Shown: positions 16,538 to 25,401, counted from the stretch's first letter. The stretch: 64,000 nt of DNA from Spongiibacter marinus (GCF_016906995.1 NZ_JAFBBD010000001.1:248001-312000); one strand, 5' to 3'. The notes: generated by a model from the sequence alone, not told the origin. Made by a program: numbers and translations.

Positions 16538-17637
16538 CTATCTACCTCGGCTGCTTTTTTGGCTGCTGCAGCATTGCTGCCGTCAATCCAGGGTTTCAGC
16601 AGCTCCAACGCTGTTTTATCGCAGGGCGGCAGATCTTCTTCGCATTCACGCAGCGGCGTCACGCGATCACCCCATTTAATGAGTGCCGCCCCCCAGGTTA
16701 GACCTGCACCAAAGGCGGCTGTCAAAATGTGGTCGCCGGGCTTGATGCGGCCCTGCTCAAGCGCTTCACACAACGCAATCGGCACCGTCGCGGCAGAAGT
16801 GTTGCCATATTTTTCAATATTAACGATGACCTTTTCTTCCGGCGCCTTCAAACGCTTCATCAGCGTTTCGATAATACGAATATTCGCCTGATGCGGGACC
16901 AGAACATCCACGTCTTCAGCAGCCAGCCCGCACTTATCAAGTACGTCCGTTACCGCTTGGCCCATGCCGCGCACCGCGCGTTTAAATATTTCCGGCCCCT
17001 CGAAATTGATATCGTAATAACCATCGATACCGGCAAAGCGCTCACGAACGGTACCGGAATCACGCGCCGACAGAATATCGCGCGCGTCGCCATCGCAACC
17101 CAAACGCTCCGCAAGCATGCCGCTTTCTTCTTCACCTGCTTCAAGGATGACTGCGCCCGCACCGTCGCCAAACAGCACCGCTACATCGCGCATACTGTAG
17201 TCGAGGAAATAGGGGATTCGATCCGCGCCGATTACCAGTACTTTCTTCATTGCACCAGAACGGATCATGGCCGTGCCCACACTTAGACCATAAACAAAAC
17301 CCGTGCAGGCCGCATTGAGGTCAAAAACCGCCGCATTGGTCGCGCCGATACTGTCCTGCACGAACGACCCCGAATTCGGAATCAGCGTATCCGGGCAAGC
17401 GGTTCCCATAATGATCATGTCCAGCTCGGCAGGGTCGAGGTCGGCGGCGGCCAGGGCGCGCTTTGCCGCCATGCTTGCCAGAGTCGCGGTGGACACATGA
17501 GAGATTCTGCGCTCTTTGATCCCGGTACGCGTCGAGATCCACTCATCAGACGTATCGAGGAAGGTTGTCAGGTCTTCATTACTCAGCACAGCGGGGGGAA
17601 CGCATTTACCCCATCCAGTTATCGTCGCGTATGGCAT
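16534..17637 (-). CDS. fabH: 3-oxoacyl-ACP synthase III (FabH-type ketosynthase)
   Basis: This 367-residue thiolase-fold enzyme condenses an acyl-CoA with malonyl-ACP. The catalytic triad is visible: Cys111 (AACTGF), His249 (VPHQANIRI) and Asn279 (YGNTSAAT). It is about 50 residues longer than E. coli FabH, with an insertion around residues 180-215 and a C-terminal extension rich in charged residues. It is therefore probably not the housekeeping FabH of the fab operon. In Pseudomonas, a longer FabH-type enzyme (PA3286) channels beta-oxidation acyl-CoA into fatty acid synthesis; the neighbouring acyl-CoA dehydrogenases make a similar link plausible. AGAGGA precedes the ATG. Confidence 0.88.
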   Translation of the reverse strand: MPYATITGWGKCVPPAVLSNEDLTTFLDTSDEWISTRTGIKERRISHVSTATLASMAAKRALAAADLDPAELDMIIMGTACPDTLIPNSGSFVQDSIGATNAAVFDLNAACTGFVYGLSVGTAMIRSGAMKKVLVIGADRIPYFLDYSMRDVAVLFGDGAGAVILEAGEEESGMLAERLGCDGDARDILSARDSGTVRERFAGIDGYYDINFEGPEIFKRAVRGMGQAVTDVLDKCGLAAEDVDVLVPHQANIRIIETLMKRLKAPEEKVIVNIEKYGNTSAATVPIALCEALEQGRIKPGDHILTAAFGAGLTWGAALIKWGDRVTPLRECEEDLPPCDKTALELLKPWIDGSNAAAAKKAAEVDS

Positions 17638-17891
17638 GCACAGGTATCCTCTTCAGTGATGAGCGGCATTATGCCGAGCCAGATCGTTGCTGTCACGCCG
17701 CGCATCCAACGGGATATAGAGAGGCAAGCAGGGCCGTTTTGCACCAAAATGATCACTACTTCACAGGCTATACGTATAATCCCTTAGTCGATTGGGCCTT
17801 TTTCTGATCATCTGCAAGATTACAGCGTGCTAGCATAGTGACACACAAACAAGCTGTAAGAACCGTGTTGTAAATTCAGAGCGTGGTAAGT

Positions 17892-18470
17892 ATGAAAACG
17901 AACAAACGTTGGGGCAATGGCGCCCGAGTAGATGATCTGGTAACCGGCAAGAAACTCCTGCTTGAGGCGGCCGTAAGCTGCTTTGCAGCGAAAGGCGTTA
18001 AGTCTACAACCATCGAAGACATTGCCAATGTCGCCAACGTGACGCGGCGGACGGTTTATCGCTACTTCACCGGCAAATCCGACATCATCTCTTCGCTTGC
18101 CGATATTGAGCGCAATCGCATGTTCGAACAGCTCAAGGATGTCGTTGCAGAATACAAAGAGGATTTCCCTCGTATGCTGGAAGAGTGTATTTGGTTTACT
18201 GCCAACTACCGCCCCGCCGAGGACAACCGCCTGGAAATCACCAGCGGCCGCAATTCCGCAGAGATCATGCCGCACATCGACAACGATGAGTCCGACCGCC
18301 TGTGGCGCGAACTGCTCATCGAGCCGCTGCGCAACTACAATGCGCAAACCGGCAAGAGTCTGAGCATTGATGACCTCGTGCCGCTAACTGGACGCTTGGC
18401 ACTGATTTACCGTCAGCACCCTGTTAGCAAAGCTGAATTCCACGCCAGCATGCGCGCACTGCGCTTCTAA
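17892..18470 (+). CDS. TetR family transcriptional regulator
   Basis: The protein has about 192 residues. The N-terminal HTH runs from LLLEAAVSCFAAKGVKSTTI through VANVTRRTVYRYFTGKSDII. The C-terminal ligand domain resembles no group that I can name. I prefer the ATG at 17892; a GTG three codons earlier is possible. It is divergent from fabH and followed by a terminator. Then come an 18-bp perfect palindrome and two acyl-CoA dehydrogenase genes, so it probably represses those genes in response to an acyl-CoA or related ligand. That link is inferred from position. Confidence 0.9.
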   Translation: MKTNKRWGNGARVDDLVTGKKLLLEAAVSCFAAKGVKSTTIEDIANVANVTRRTVYRYFTGKSDIISSLADIERNRMFEQLKDVVAEYKEDFPRMLEECIWFTANYRPAEDNRLEITSGRNSAEIMPHIDNDESDRLWRELLIEPLRNYNAQTGKSLSIDDLVPLTGRLALIYRQHPVSKAEFHASMRALRF

Positions 18471-18493
18471 TCTCAGCTCCCCCCGCTTTATCT

Positions 18494-18525
18494 AAACGGC
18501 CGCTAGCTTCTAGTGGCCGTTTTTT
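18494..18525 (+). terminator. Rho-independent terminator after tetR
   Basis: A 13-base stem (18494-18506 with 18510-18522, one G-T wobble) closes a three-base loop and runs into a T tract ending at 18525. It separates the tetR transcript from the following acyl-CoA dehydrogenase operon, which must therefore have its own promoter. Confidence 0.85.
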
Positions 18526-18591
18526 ATTTCTCGCTCTTCTATAGTTAGTTGGCTCATATCACTGCTGCATTGCGCACGCGAATCCAACAAA

Positions 18592-18609
18592 CTAATACGG
18601 CCGTATTAG
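18592..18609. promoter_or_regulatory. Perfect 18-bp palindrome, likely TetR operator
   Basis: CTAATACGG is followed directly by its exact reverse complement CCGTATTAG. It lies 11 bases before the AGGAG ribosome binding site of the acyl-CoA dehydrogenase gene and downstream of the tetR terminator. TetR-family dimers commonly bind such palindromes over promoters. Binding by the adjacent regulator is inference. Confidence 0.6.
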
Positions 18610-18632
18610 ATAAAAATAGTAGGAGCCGATCT

Positions 18633-19739
18633 ATGAATTTTGATTTTTCCGACGACCAAAAAACCATTCAGGACCAAGCTCGTCTCGTATTGAGCCGAGA
18701 ATGCCCGCCAGACCGCGCGCGACAGGCCCTTGAGCACGCGAGAGCCTATGACGAAACACTGTGGAAACAGGTGGCCGAGCTTGGCTGGCCCGCCATCGCG
18801 ATCGACGAAGAATTCGGGGGGCTCGGCATGGGCTACCTGGAGCTGTGCGTCATCGCCCAGGAGCTGGGTCGCGCAGTGGCACCACTGCCCTTTACCGCCT
18901 CAGTCTACCTTGCCACCGAAGCGGTAAAACTCTGCGCCAGCGACACCCAGAAGGCTGAATGGCTTCCTCAGTTGGCCAGCGGCGACGCCATAGCCTGTGT
19001 TGCCCTGCCCGAAACGCGCAGTATCAACCACGGCGCGATAAATACCGTTACGGCTAGCGACGCCATCTTGAACGGCACGGCTCAGGCTGTTTTGCACGGC
19101 CACGCCGCTGATTTCGCCATTGTTGCTGCGCGCGATGACGCCGGCCGCATGGCCTTTTATAAGGCAGACCTCAACAACAGTGCCATACAACGCCAAGTCC
19201 AGCCGACAATCGACCCCAGTCAGGCAATGGCCACACTTCAATTTACCGACGCCCCCTCTGAGCCGTTGGGCAATGGCGAAGGTTTCTCCCATTGCTATCA
19301 ACAGCTACTTGATCGCGCCGCCGTACTGCTCAGCTTTGAGCAAATAGGTGGCTGTGAAGCCGTAATTGATATGGCAAAAACCTATACCGAAGGCCGCTAC
19401 GCATTTGGTCGCCAAGTTGCCTCCTTTCAGGCGATTAAACACAAGCTCGCTGATATGTTTGTGGCAAAGGAGCTGGCGAAATCCAACGCCTACTATGGGG
19501 CGTGGGCCATGACCGATGGCGAACGTGAATTGCCTCTGGCCGCCGCCACCGCTCGCGTCAGCGCGATAAACGCCTACTACTTGTGCAGCAAAGAGAACAT
19601 TCAGGCCCACGGCGGCATGGGGTTTACCTGGGAGTTTGACTGCCACCTTTACTACCGACGCGCCCAGCTACTCTCAAGCGTTATCGGCAGCGCCCCCGTC
19701 TGGAAAAACCGCCTCACCGAACAACTGCTAACTGCTTAA
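18633..19739 (+). CDS. Acyl-CoA dehydrogenase
   Basis: This 368-residue flavoenzyme is predicted to oxidise an acyl-CoA to the 2,3-enoyl-CoA. The start is the ATG after AGGAG (spacing 7), giving MNFDFSDDQKTIQDQAR, a typical N-terminus. Later motifs include YTEGRYAFGRQVASFQAIKH and a C-terminal IQAHGGMGFTWEFDCHLYYRR with the conserved GGxGFT segment. The middle domain is divergent and lacks the usual TEP-x-A-GSD substrate loop. It probably forms a heteromer with the next gene; paired half-divergent subunits are known in steroid and side-chain degradation (FadE heterotetramers). The next gene starts 15 bases downstream. Confidence 0.88.
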   Translation: MNFDFSDDQKTIQDQARLVLSRECPPDRARQALEHARAYDETLWKQVAELGWPAIAIDEEFGGLGMGYLELCVIAQELGRAVAPLPFTASVYLATEAVKLCASDTQKAEWLPQLASGDAIACVALPETRSINHGAINTVTASDAILNGTAQAVLHGHAADFAIVAARDDAGRMAFYKADLNNSAIQRQVQPTIDPSQAMATLQFTDAPSEPLGNGEGFSHCYQQLLDRAAVLLSFEQIGGCEAVIDMAKTYTEGRYAFGRQVASFQAIKHKLADMFVAKELAKSNAYYGAWAMTDGERELPLAAATARVSAINAYYLCSKENIQAHGGMGFTWEFDCHLYYRRAQLLSSVIGSAPVWKNRLTEQLLTA

Positions 19740-19754
19740 GCACCGGAGCTGACA

Positions 19755-20981
19755 ATGGACTTCAAAGATACCCCCGAACAAGCAGCATTTCGCGCAGAAG
19801 TACGCCAATGGCTCACTGCCAATGCGCGCCCAAAACAAAGCGGCGCGGGTCGCCCCTCCCAGGCCGAACGCTATGACGATGCCAAACGCTGGTACAAAAA
19901 AGTGGCCGACGCGGGATTTGCCTGTCTCGACTGGCCTAAAGAGTATGGCGGCGCCGGCTTGAGCCAGATCCACAAAGTGATTTGGTCTCAAGAAGTGGCC
20001 AATTATGCCGAGCCCGATGGCTACTTTGTTATTGGCATAGGCAACTGTGGCCCGGCGATTATGCACTTCGCCAGCGAGCAGCAAAAACAGCACTTGCTAC
20101 CAAGAATGGCCAGCGCTGAAGATGTTTGGTGCCAAATGTTTTCAGAACCGAGTGCCGGTTCCGACGTCGCCGGGCTGCGCACCAGTGCAGTCAAGCAAGG
20201 TGACAAATGGGTAGTAAACGGCCAGAAAATCTGGACCTCTGGCGCCCAGCACTCGGACTACGGTGTTATTTTGTGCCGCACCGATACCGAGGTGTCTAAA
20301 TACCGTGGCATGACAATGTTTTACATCGATATGCGCCAGCCCGGTGTGGACGTTAAACCCATCAAGCAAATGGATGGCGACGCGCATTTTAATGAAGTAT
20401 TTTTCAATGACGCTGAGATTCCAGACAGCCAGCGGCTCGGCGAGATTGGCGGCGGCTGGGGCGCTGCGCTGTTAGTGCTCATGAACGAACGCCTGGCGAT
20501 CTCCGGCGTCCAGCCGGACGGTTTCCCAGAGCTCCTGCAATTAGTCAAAACGCTGCAGATAGACGGCGAGCCAGTATCCGACAACCCCTCTGTGCGCGAG
20601 CACTTGGCCGATTGGTACTGCCAGCACGCCGGGATCAAGGCCTCCACCAACCGCATGCTCACCGCTGTGGCCAAAGGGGGAATGCCCGGCGCCGAAGCCG
20701 CGCTCGGAAAACTGGTCGGTGCCGTGATGAATCAAGACATTGCCAACTATGCCCTGCAATTGCTCGGTGAAAGCGGCCCGGTGATGAACCCCGACTTCGC
20801 GCCGCAGCAGGCCCACTTCCAGAAAACCGCCCTGTTCTCTCCCGGTATTCGCCTAGCGGGTGGTACCGATGAAGTCATGCGCAATATCATTGCCGAACAG
20901 GTATTAGGCATGCCTCAGGAGCCAAGAGCGGATAAGGGCATGGCATTCAAAGACATCCCATCCGGCAACCAATCTGCTTAG
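19755..20981 (+). CDS. Acyl-CoA dehydrogenase (partner subunit)
   Basis: This 408-residue protein begins MDFKDTPEQAAFRAEVRQWL after GGAG. It contains GIGNCGPAIMHFASEQQKQ, the substrate/FAD loop CQMFSEPSAGSDVAGLRTSA, WVVNGQKIWTSGAQ and C-terminal GTDEVMRNIIAEQVLGMP. The complete FAD-binding motifs here, set against the divergent first subunit, suggest an alpha/beta pair of the kind that acts on bulky CoA esters such as sterol side chains. The order is one operon under the palindromic operator. The physiological substrate is not known. Confidence 0.92.
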   Translation: MDFKDTPEQAAFRAEVRQWLTANARPKQSGAGRPSQAERYDDAKRWYKKVADAGFACLDWPKEYGGAGLSQIHKVIWSQEVANYAEPDGYFVIGIGNCGPAIMHFASEQQKQHLLPRMASAEDVWCQMFSEPSAGSDVAGLRTSAVKQGDKWVVNGQKIWTSGAQHSDYGVILCRTDTEVSKYRGMTMFYIDMRQPGVDVKPIKQMDGDAHFNEVFFNDAEIPDSQRLGEIGGGWGAALLVLMNERLAISGVQPDGFPELLQLVKTLQIDGEPVSDNPSVREHLADWYCQHAGIKASTNRMLTAVAKGGMPGAEAALGKLVGAVMNQDIANYALQLLGESGPVMNPDFAPQQAHFQKTALFSPGIRLAGGTDEVMRNIIAEQVLGMPQEPRADKGMAFKDIPSGNQSA

Positions 20982-21002
20982 CCAGCATGTACGGAAGTGA
21001 TC

Positions 21003-21054
21003 GTCGGTAGCGGCCAGGCCTGTTAACAGGCCCTAGGTAAATGCCGCTACCGAC
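21003..21054. repeat. Nested perfect inverted repeats (possible cruciform or RNA structure)
   Basis: Outer arms GTCGGTAGCGGC (21003-21014) and GCCGCTACCGAC (21043-21054) are exact 12-base complements. Inside them sits a perfect 16-base palindrome, GGCCTGTTAACAGGCC (21017-21032). No T tract follows, so it is not a classical terminator, although it lies between the acyl-CoA dehydrogenase operon and the first small-protein gene. It could stop transcription, protect an mRNA end or be a protein site. Confidence 0.6.
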
Positions 21055-21131
21055 TATTGCGTATACGCAGGAAGATATGACATTGCTACAGTCACTCCAG
21101 TATTAAAAATACCGAATCACTGGGGGCTACC

Positions 21132-21320
21132 ATGGCAACGCAATTTTTAAAGCGCCGCTCCAACGCGCAATTATCGGCAAAAAAAGACACCGACAGCATT
21201 TTCCGACCTCGGGCCGCCGCCCGCCGCCTTTCTCGCCTAGGCCTCAACCACAGCGAATGGTGGCTGAGCGTGGACTACGCGGAATTCATCGACGCCAGCG
21301 CCAACACCGCTCGCGCTTAG
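21132..21320 (+). CDS. Small basic protein with EWWL-YAE-ID motif (paralogue 1)
   Basis: This 62-residue protein starts at the ATG after a GGGGG stretch (spacing about 5). The N-terminal half is basic (many K and R). The C-terminal half holds HSEWWLSVDYAEFID. No signal peptide or membrane segment is seen. The next gene encodes a second copy with the same pattern: an (N/D)SIF segment, an Arg-containing spacer, then an EWWL-x-V-x-YAE-x-ID motif. I do not recognise the family. Two adjacent copies with conserved spacing and good ribosome binding sites argue for real genes; the function is unknown. Confidence 0.75.
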   Translation: MATQFLKRRSNAQLSAKKDTDSIFRPRAAARRLSRLGLNHSEWWLSVDYAEFIDASANTARA

Positions 21321-21523
21321 GCTCAGCAATTCACGTGATTATCAACACCGATAAGCGGTGACACATCAACCAAGGCAACGTGTGCTAACACCGTGCACAG
21401 CGCACATTTTTCTACAGCACTTCACTGATTACGGGCTTTTCCCTATACTGCTGCCGAGCCGCTATCACTATGGTTAACACTCGAACAGCGCAACTACTTA
21501 AGCGCACAGCAGAGGACACAGTG

Positions 21524-21703
21524 ATGGCAACAGCAGCGAACAGCACAAACTCTATCTTCAGCGAAAATAAGCATCGCGGCCGCCCTATCGATCAATTCCG
21601 TAGCAACCGCGATGAGTGGTGGCTCAATGTGAACTACGCTGAAACCATTGATATGAAAGATGCCATTAGCCACCAGGCAATGCGAGTCAACGCGGCGCGC
21701 TAG
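21524..21703 (+). CDS. Small protein with EWWL-YAE-ID motif (paralogue 2)
   Basis: This 59-residue protein starts at ATG 21524, seven bases after AGAGGA. It begins MATAANSTNSIF and carries NRDEWWLNVNYAETID, matching the first paralogue in motif and order; both also begin MAT. The copies share the motif but differ in linker and tail, so this is an old duplication kept by selection, not a recent repeat. The yrfG gene follows 29 bases later and may be co-transcribed. The intervening stretch 21321-21523 has only short, weak hairpins. Confidence 0.75.
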   Translation: MATAANSTNSIFSENKHRGRPIDQFRSNRDEWWLNVNYAETIDMKDAISHQAMRVNAAR

Positions 21704-21732
21704 TTTTCGCCGCGCAATTAGGGCGCGGCACT

Positions 21733-22404
21733 ATGATTAACTGGCAAGACGTCGACACCGTTCTGTTAGACATGGACGGCACACTACTCGACCTGCACTA
21801 CGACAATTTTTTCTGGACACAGCACCTCCCCCGCCGGTACACCGAGATTCATGGCGGCGACCTCCAAACCGTTAGCGAAGAACTGATCGCGCGCATCATG
21901 GCTGAGCGCGGCTCACTGAACTGGTACTGCCTCGACTACTGGTCTGAAGAGCTTCAGCTCGACATCACTGCGCTCAAACGCGAAATTAGCCACCTGATTC
22001 GCATGCACCCCAGCACAGAACGATTTTTGAATGCCCTGCAACGCAGCGGCCGGGATGTTTGGCTGGTCACCAATGCCCACCAGGGCGGCCTCGATATCAA
22101 GCTGGAAAAAACCGGCCTTGGTCAGTGGGTTCAGCGCATCATTACCTCTCACGAACTCGCCCTGCCCAAGGAGGACGACACCTTCTGGCAAAAGCTCGCC
22201 CAACACTGGCATTACGAGCCCGCTCGCAGCCTACTGATTGACGATACCGCCACCGTGTTAGACTCTGCCGCTCGCCACGGTATACGCCACTTAATTACCA
22301 TGAAGCGCCCCGACAGTCGCGCGCCCCTGCGCCAGGGGTTATGCTACCCCGCTATTGAGCATTTTGACGAAATTCTGCCAATACCACCGCGAGACCGAGA
22401 TTGA
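21733..22404 (+). CDS. yrfG: HAD-family GMP/IMP nucleotidase (YrfG-like)
   Basis: This 223-residue haloacid-dehalogenase-fold phosphatase has motif I DMDGTLLDLHYDNFFW (nucleophile and acid Asp), motif II VTNAHQ, the Lys of motif III (ALPKEDDTFW) and motif IV LIDDTATVLDSA. The gene order yrfG-hslR-hslO-pckA is the same as in E. coli, which strengthens the assignment to purine-nucleotide dephosphorylation. Its stop overlaps the start of hslR. Confidence 0.88.
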   Translation: MINWQDVDTVLLDMDGTLLDLHYDNFFWTQHLPRRYTEIHGGDLQTVSEELIARIMAERGSLNWYCLDYWSEELQLDITALKREISHLIRMHPSTERFLNALQRSGRDVWLVTNAHQGGLDIKLEKTGLGQWVQRIITSHELALPKEDDTFWQKLAQHWHYEPARSLLIDDTATVLDSAARHGIRHLITMKRPDSRAPLRQGLCYPAIEHFDEILPIPPRDRD

Positions 22405-22799
22405 GCAAAGACATACAACGCCTTCGCCTGGATAAGTGGCTGTGGGCCGCCCGTTTCTACAAAACCCGCAGCATCGCAAAACAGGCCATAGAGGGCGGCA
22501 AAGTGCATTATAATGGCGCCCGCTGCAAGGTAAGCAAGGAAGTAGAAGTGGGCGGCATGCTAACGCTGCGCACCGGCTGGGACGAGCGCGAAGTAGAGAT
22601 TATCGCTATCTCCGACCAGCGGCGTGGCGCGCCCGAAGCCGCCTTACTCTACCGCGAAACCGACGCCAGTATCGCCAAGCGCCAGCAGAATGCGGCCGAC
22701 CGGAAAGCGCTGGGGGCTGCAGCGGGGGTGCTGCGCAGCGAGCGCCCCAATAAGAAACAGCGCCGCCAAATTCATCGATTCCGCGAACAACAGGACTAA
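22401..22799 (+). CDS. hslR: Heat-shock protein 15 (ribosome-associated S4-domain protein)
   Basis: This 132-residue protein begins at a TTG overlapping the yrfG stop. Residues 7-70 form an S4 RNA-binding domain (RLRLDKWLWAARFYKTRSIA, followed by GGKVHYNGARCKVS). The C-terminus is rich in Arg, Lys and Gln. Hsp15 recognises stalled 50S subunits carrying peptidyl-tRNA and helps recycle them. Co-localisation with hslO is the classical heat-shock arrangement. Confidence 0.93.
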   Translation: MSKDIQRLRLDKWLWAARFYKTRSIAKQAIEGGKVHYNGARCKVSKEVEVGGMLTLRTGWDEREVEIIAISDQRRGAPEAALLYRETDASIAKRQQNAADRKALGAAAGVLRSERPNKKQRRQIHRFREQQD

Positions 22800-22809
22800 A
22801 CAGCCCCTT

Positions 22810-23661
22810 ATGAGTGATCAAGTTCACCGCTTCATTTTCGACGGCAGTGATGTGCGAGGCGTGCATATCCAGATCCAGCAAAGCTATCGCGAGATGCTGG
22901 AAAACCACCACTACCCGCCAGCCGTCGCGGCTTTGCTGGGGGAATTCTTGGTTGCCGCAGCCCTGCTGAGTGTCACCATTAAATTTCGCGGCAGCCTGAT
23001 TCTGCAGGTTCGCGGGGACGGTCAAGTCCCACTCATTATGGCCGAGGCAAATTCCAACGGCGATATTCGCGGCATTGCTCGCGACGCCGGCCAGGCGATC
23101 GGCGAGGACTTTCATAGCCTGCTGGGCAACGGCCAGCTAGCCATCACTATCGACCCTGAAAAAGGGCAACGTTATCAAGGAATTGTCAGCTTAGATGGCG
23201 CGAATCTCGGCGCGTGTATAGAGGCCTACTTCCGCCAGAGCGAGCAATTGGCCACCCGCTTGTGGCTATCCGCCGATGGCGAAACCGCCGCGGGCATCCT
23301 GCTACAAGAGCTGCCGGAGCAACAAAGTGATGCCGCCGTTTGGCAGCACCTCACCACCCTGGCCGATACCGTTCAACAAGAAGAGCTACTGACACTCAGC
23401 GCAGACCGCTTGCTGCACCGCCTGTACCACCAAGAAACGGTGCGGGTATTCGAGCCCAAGTCGCTAAAATTCGTCTGTAGCTGCAGCCAGCAACGCATGG
23501 AATCTGCACTGGTTTCTCTGGGTCGAGAAGAGCTGGAGAGCATTCTCAGCGAGCAGGGAAAAATAGATAGCCACTGCGAGTTCTGCCACCGCCAATTCCA
23601 CTTTAACACCGGGGATATTGCCAATCTCTTTGGTGACCCAGCGCCCAACACTCGACATTGA
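22810..23661 (+). CDS. hslO: Redox-regulated chaperone Hsp33
   Basis: This 283-residue chaperone is activated by oxidation. The start ATG at 22810 gives MSDQVHRFIFDGSDVRG, as in other Hsp33 proteins. The C-terminal zinc switch is complete: CxC at residues 223 and 225 and CxxC at 256 and 259. Zinc is released when these oxidise, exposing the holdase surface. It lies 10 bases after hslR, with no strong ribosome binding site, so coupling to hslR is likely. Confidence 0.95.
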   Translation: MSDQVHRFIFDGSDVRGVHIQIQQSYREMLENHHYPPAVAALLGEFLVAAALLSVTIKFRGSLILQVRGDGQVPLIMAEANSNGDIRGIARDAGQAIGEDFHSLLGNGQLAITIDPEKGQRYQGIVSLDGANLGACIEAYFRQSEQLATRLWLSADGETAAGILLQELPEQQSDAAVWQHLTTLADTVQQEELLTLSADRLLHRLYHQETVRVFEPKSLKFVCSCSQQRMESALVSLGREELESILSEQGKIDSHCEFCHRQFHFNTGDIANLFGDPAPNTRH

Positions 23662-23677
23662 GTGAAAAAAAACCAAA

Positions 23678-23726
23678 ATCGCCGCAGATCGGCGGCGATC
23701 AGGGTTAGCGCCGCTTGGCGATTTTT
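23678..23726 (+). terminator. Double hairpin with T tract after hslO
   Basis: ATCGCCGC (23678-23685) pairs with GCGGCGAT (23692-23699). A second short stem, CGCC/GGCG (23709-23720), is followed by A and TTTTT. ATCGCC at 23678 can also pair with GGCGAT at 23717, so two mutually exclusive folds exist. A simple terminator is most likely; attenuation before pckA is possible. Confidence 0.55.
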
Positions 23727-23830
23727 GCAATAATAGCCGCCTTAAAATCTGGCCACCCGCGCGGGGGGTTTACCCCGATCAACTGTGACCTCCTAATGTC
23801 CCCAGGGACGACGTGACAGGAATACCGAGA

Positions 23831-25381
23831 ATGAGTGCTGAAACAACTGTTTATAAAGATTTAACCCCCGCCCAATTAATCGAGCAAGCGCTGGCCCGCG
23901 GCGAAGGCCAACTGGCCGACACAGGCGCGCTGGTGGTAACCACTGGCAAGCGTACCGGCCGTTCTCCCGGTGACCGCTTTGTTGTTCAAGAGCCATCAAC
24001 GGCTGACAGCATCGATTGGGGCAGCGTTAACCGCCCCTTCGACGCCGCCAAATTTGATGCGCTGTGGAGCCGTGTAGAAGACTACCTCGCCGACCACGAT
24101 CGCTTCGTTTCTAACTTGCACGTTGGCGCCCACGAAGATCACTACATTCCCGTTGTCGTTAACACGCAAACCGCTTGGCAAGGCCTGTTTGGTCGCAACA
24201 TGTTTGTACGCCCTGAGAAGTACAACCCAAAAGCCAAGGAAGAGTGGACAATTCTGAACTGCGCGGGCTTTGTATGCGACCCCGAGCGCGACGGCACTAA
24301 CTCTGACGGCTGCGTCATCATCAATTTCGCCCAGCGCAAAGTACTGCTGGCAGGCATGCGTTACGCCGGTGAAATGAAGAAAGCCATGTTCTCTGTGCAA
24401 AACTTCCTGCTGCCAGAGAAAGACGTTATGCCAATGCACTGCTCAGCGAACGTCGATGAGCAAGGCAACACCACCTTATTCTTTGGCCTGTCTGGCACGG
24501 GTAAAACCACCCTGTCTGCCGACCCTAGCTGCTACCTGATCGGCGACGACGAGCACGGCTGGGCGAAGGGCTCAGTATTCAATATTGAAGGCGGCTGCTA
24601 CGCTAAAACCATCAACCTGAGCCAGAAGAACGAGCCCATCATCTGGGACGCCATCCGCTTCGGCGCCATCGTTGAAAACGTAGTAATCGACCAAAACAGC
24701 CGCACCGCAGACTACGACGACACAAGCCTGACGGAAAACGGCCGCTGCTGTTACCCACTGGAAAACGTTGAAAAACGCGTTATCGAGAATGCCGCCGGCG
24801 AACCGAAAACCGTTATCTTCCTGACTTGTGACGTGTCAGGCGTTTTACCTCCGATCTCTATCCTGTCCAAAGAAGCGGCGGCTTTCCACTTCCTGAGCGG
24901 CTACACCGCCCGCGTTGGCTCAACTGAGCTGGGCGCAGAAGCAGGTATCCACCCCACTTTCTCCACGTGCTTTGGTGCGCCCTTCATGCCGCGTCCCGCA
25001 GGCGAATACGCCGAGCTGTTGATGAAGCGCATTGAAGACTTCGACTCTCAGGTTTACCTGATCAACACCGGCTGGACTGGCGGCTCAGGCGCTGCTGGCG
25101 GCACCGGTTCGCGCTTCCCCATCCCAGTGACTCGCGCTGTGGTTGCCGCGGCACAAAGTGGCGCGTTGATCGGCGCAGAAACCGAGCAACTGGATATTCT
25201 GAACCTGACTATCCCCAAGGCAATTCCGGGCGTAGACGACAAATACATCAACCCACGCAAGGCGTGGGGCGACGAAGCAGCCTACGACCAGGAAGCCAGC
25301 AAATTGGCGAAACTGTTCCAAGAGAACATCACCAAGTTTGACGTCTCTGACGCTATCGTAGCCGCTGGCCCGAAAAGCTAA
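23831..25381 (+). CDS. pckA: ATP-dependent phosphoenolpyruvate carboxykinase
   Basis: This gluconeogenic enzyme of about 516 residues converts oxaloacetate and ATP to PEP. It contains [13 protein letters not shown] near the N-terminus, the kinase P-loop GLSGTGKT near residue 219, the metal-binding DDEHGW, and [12 protein letters not shown] with [10 protein letters not shown] in the C-terminal domain. An ATG at 23831 follows GGAATACCGAGA; a GTG at 23813 would add six residues. A gluconeogenic role fits a lipid-using bacterium. It is convergent with the hydrolase gene and shares the terminator. Confidence 0.96.
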   Translation: MSAETTVYKDLTPAQLIEQALARGEGQLADTGALVVTTGKRTGRSPGDRFVVQEPSTADSIDWGSVNRPFDAAKFDALWSRVEDYLADHDRFVSNLHVGAHEDHYIPVVVNTQTAWQGLFGRNMFVRPEKYNPKAKEEWTILNCAGFVCDPERDGTNSDGCVIINFAQRKVLLAGMRYAGEMKKAMFSVQNFLLPEKDVMPMHCSANVDEQGNTTLFFGLSGTGKTTLSADPSCYLIGDDEHGWAKGSVFNIEGGCYAKTINLSQKNEPIIWDAIRFGAIVENVVIDQNSRTADYDDTSLTENGRCCYPLENVEKRVIENAAGEPKTVIFLTCDVSGVLPPISILSKEAAAFHFLSGYTARVGSTELGAEAGIHPTFSTCFGAPFMPRPAGEYAELLMKRIEDFDSQVYLINTGWTGGSGAAGGTGSRFPIPVTRAVVAAAQSGALIGAETEQLDILNLTIPKAIPGVDDKYINPRKAWGDEAAYDQEASKLAKLFQENITKFDVSDAIVAAGPKS

Positions 25382-25401
25382 GCGAATAATAGCCGGATAG
25401 C

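Noticed and set aside
17820-18347. 175-residue open frame antisense to tetR
   Set aside because: The plus-strand frame has a clear TetR HTH; the antisense frame is a codon-bias shadow.
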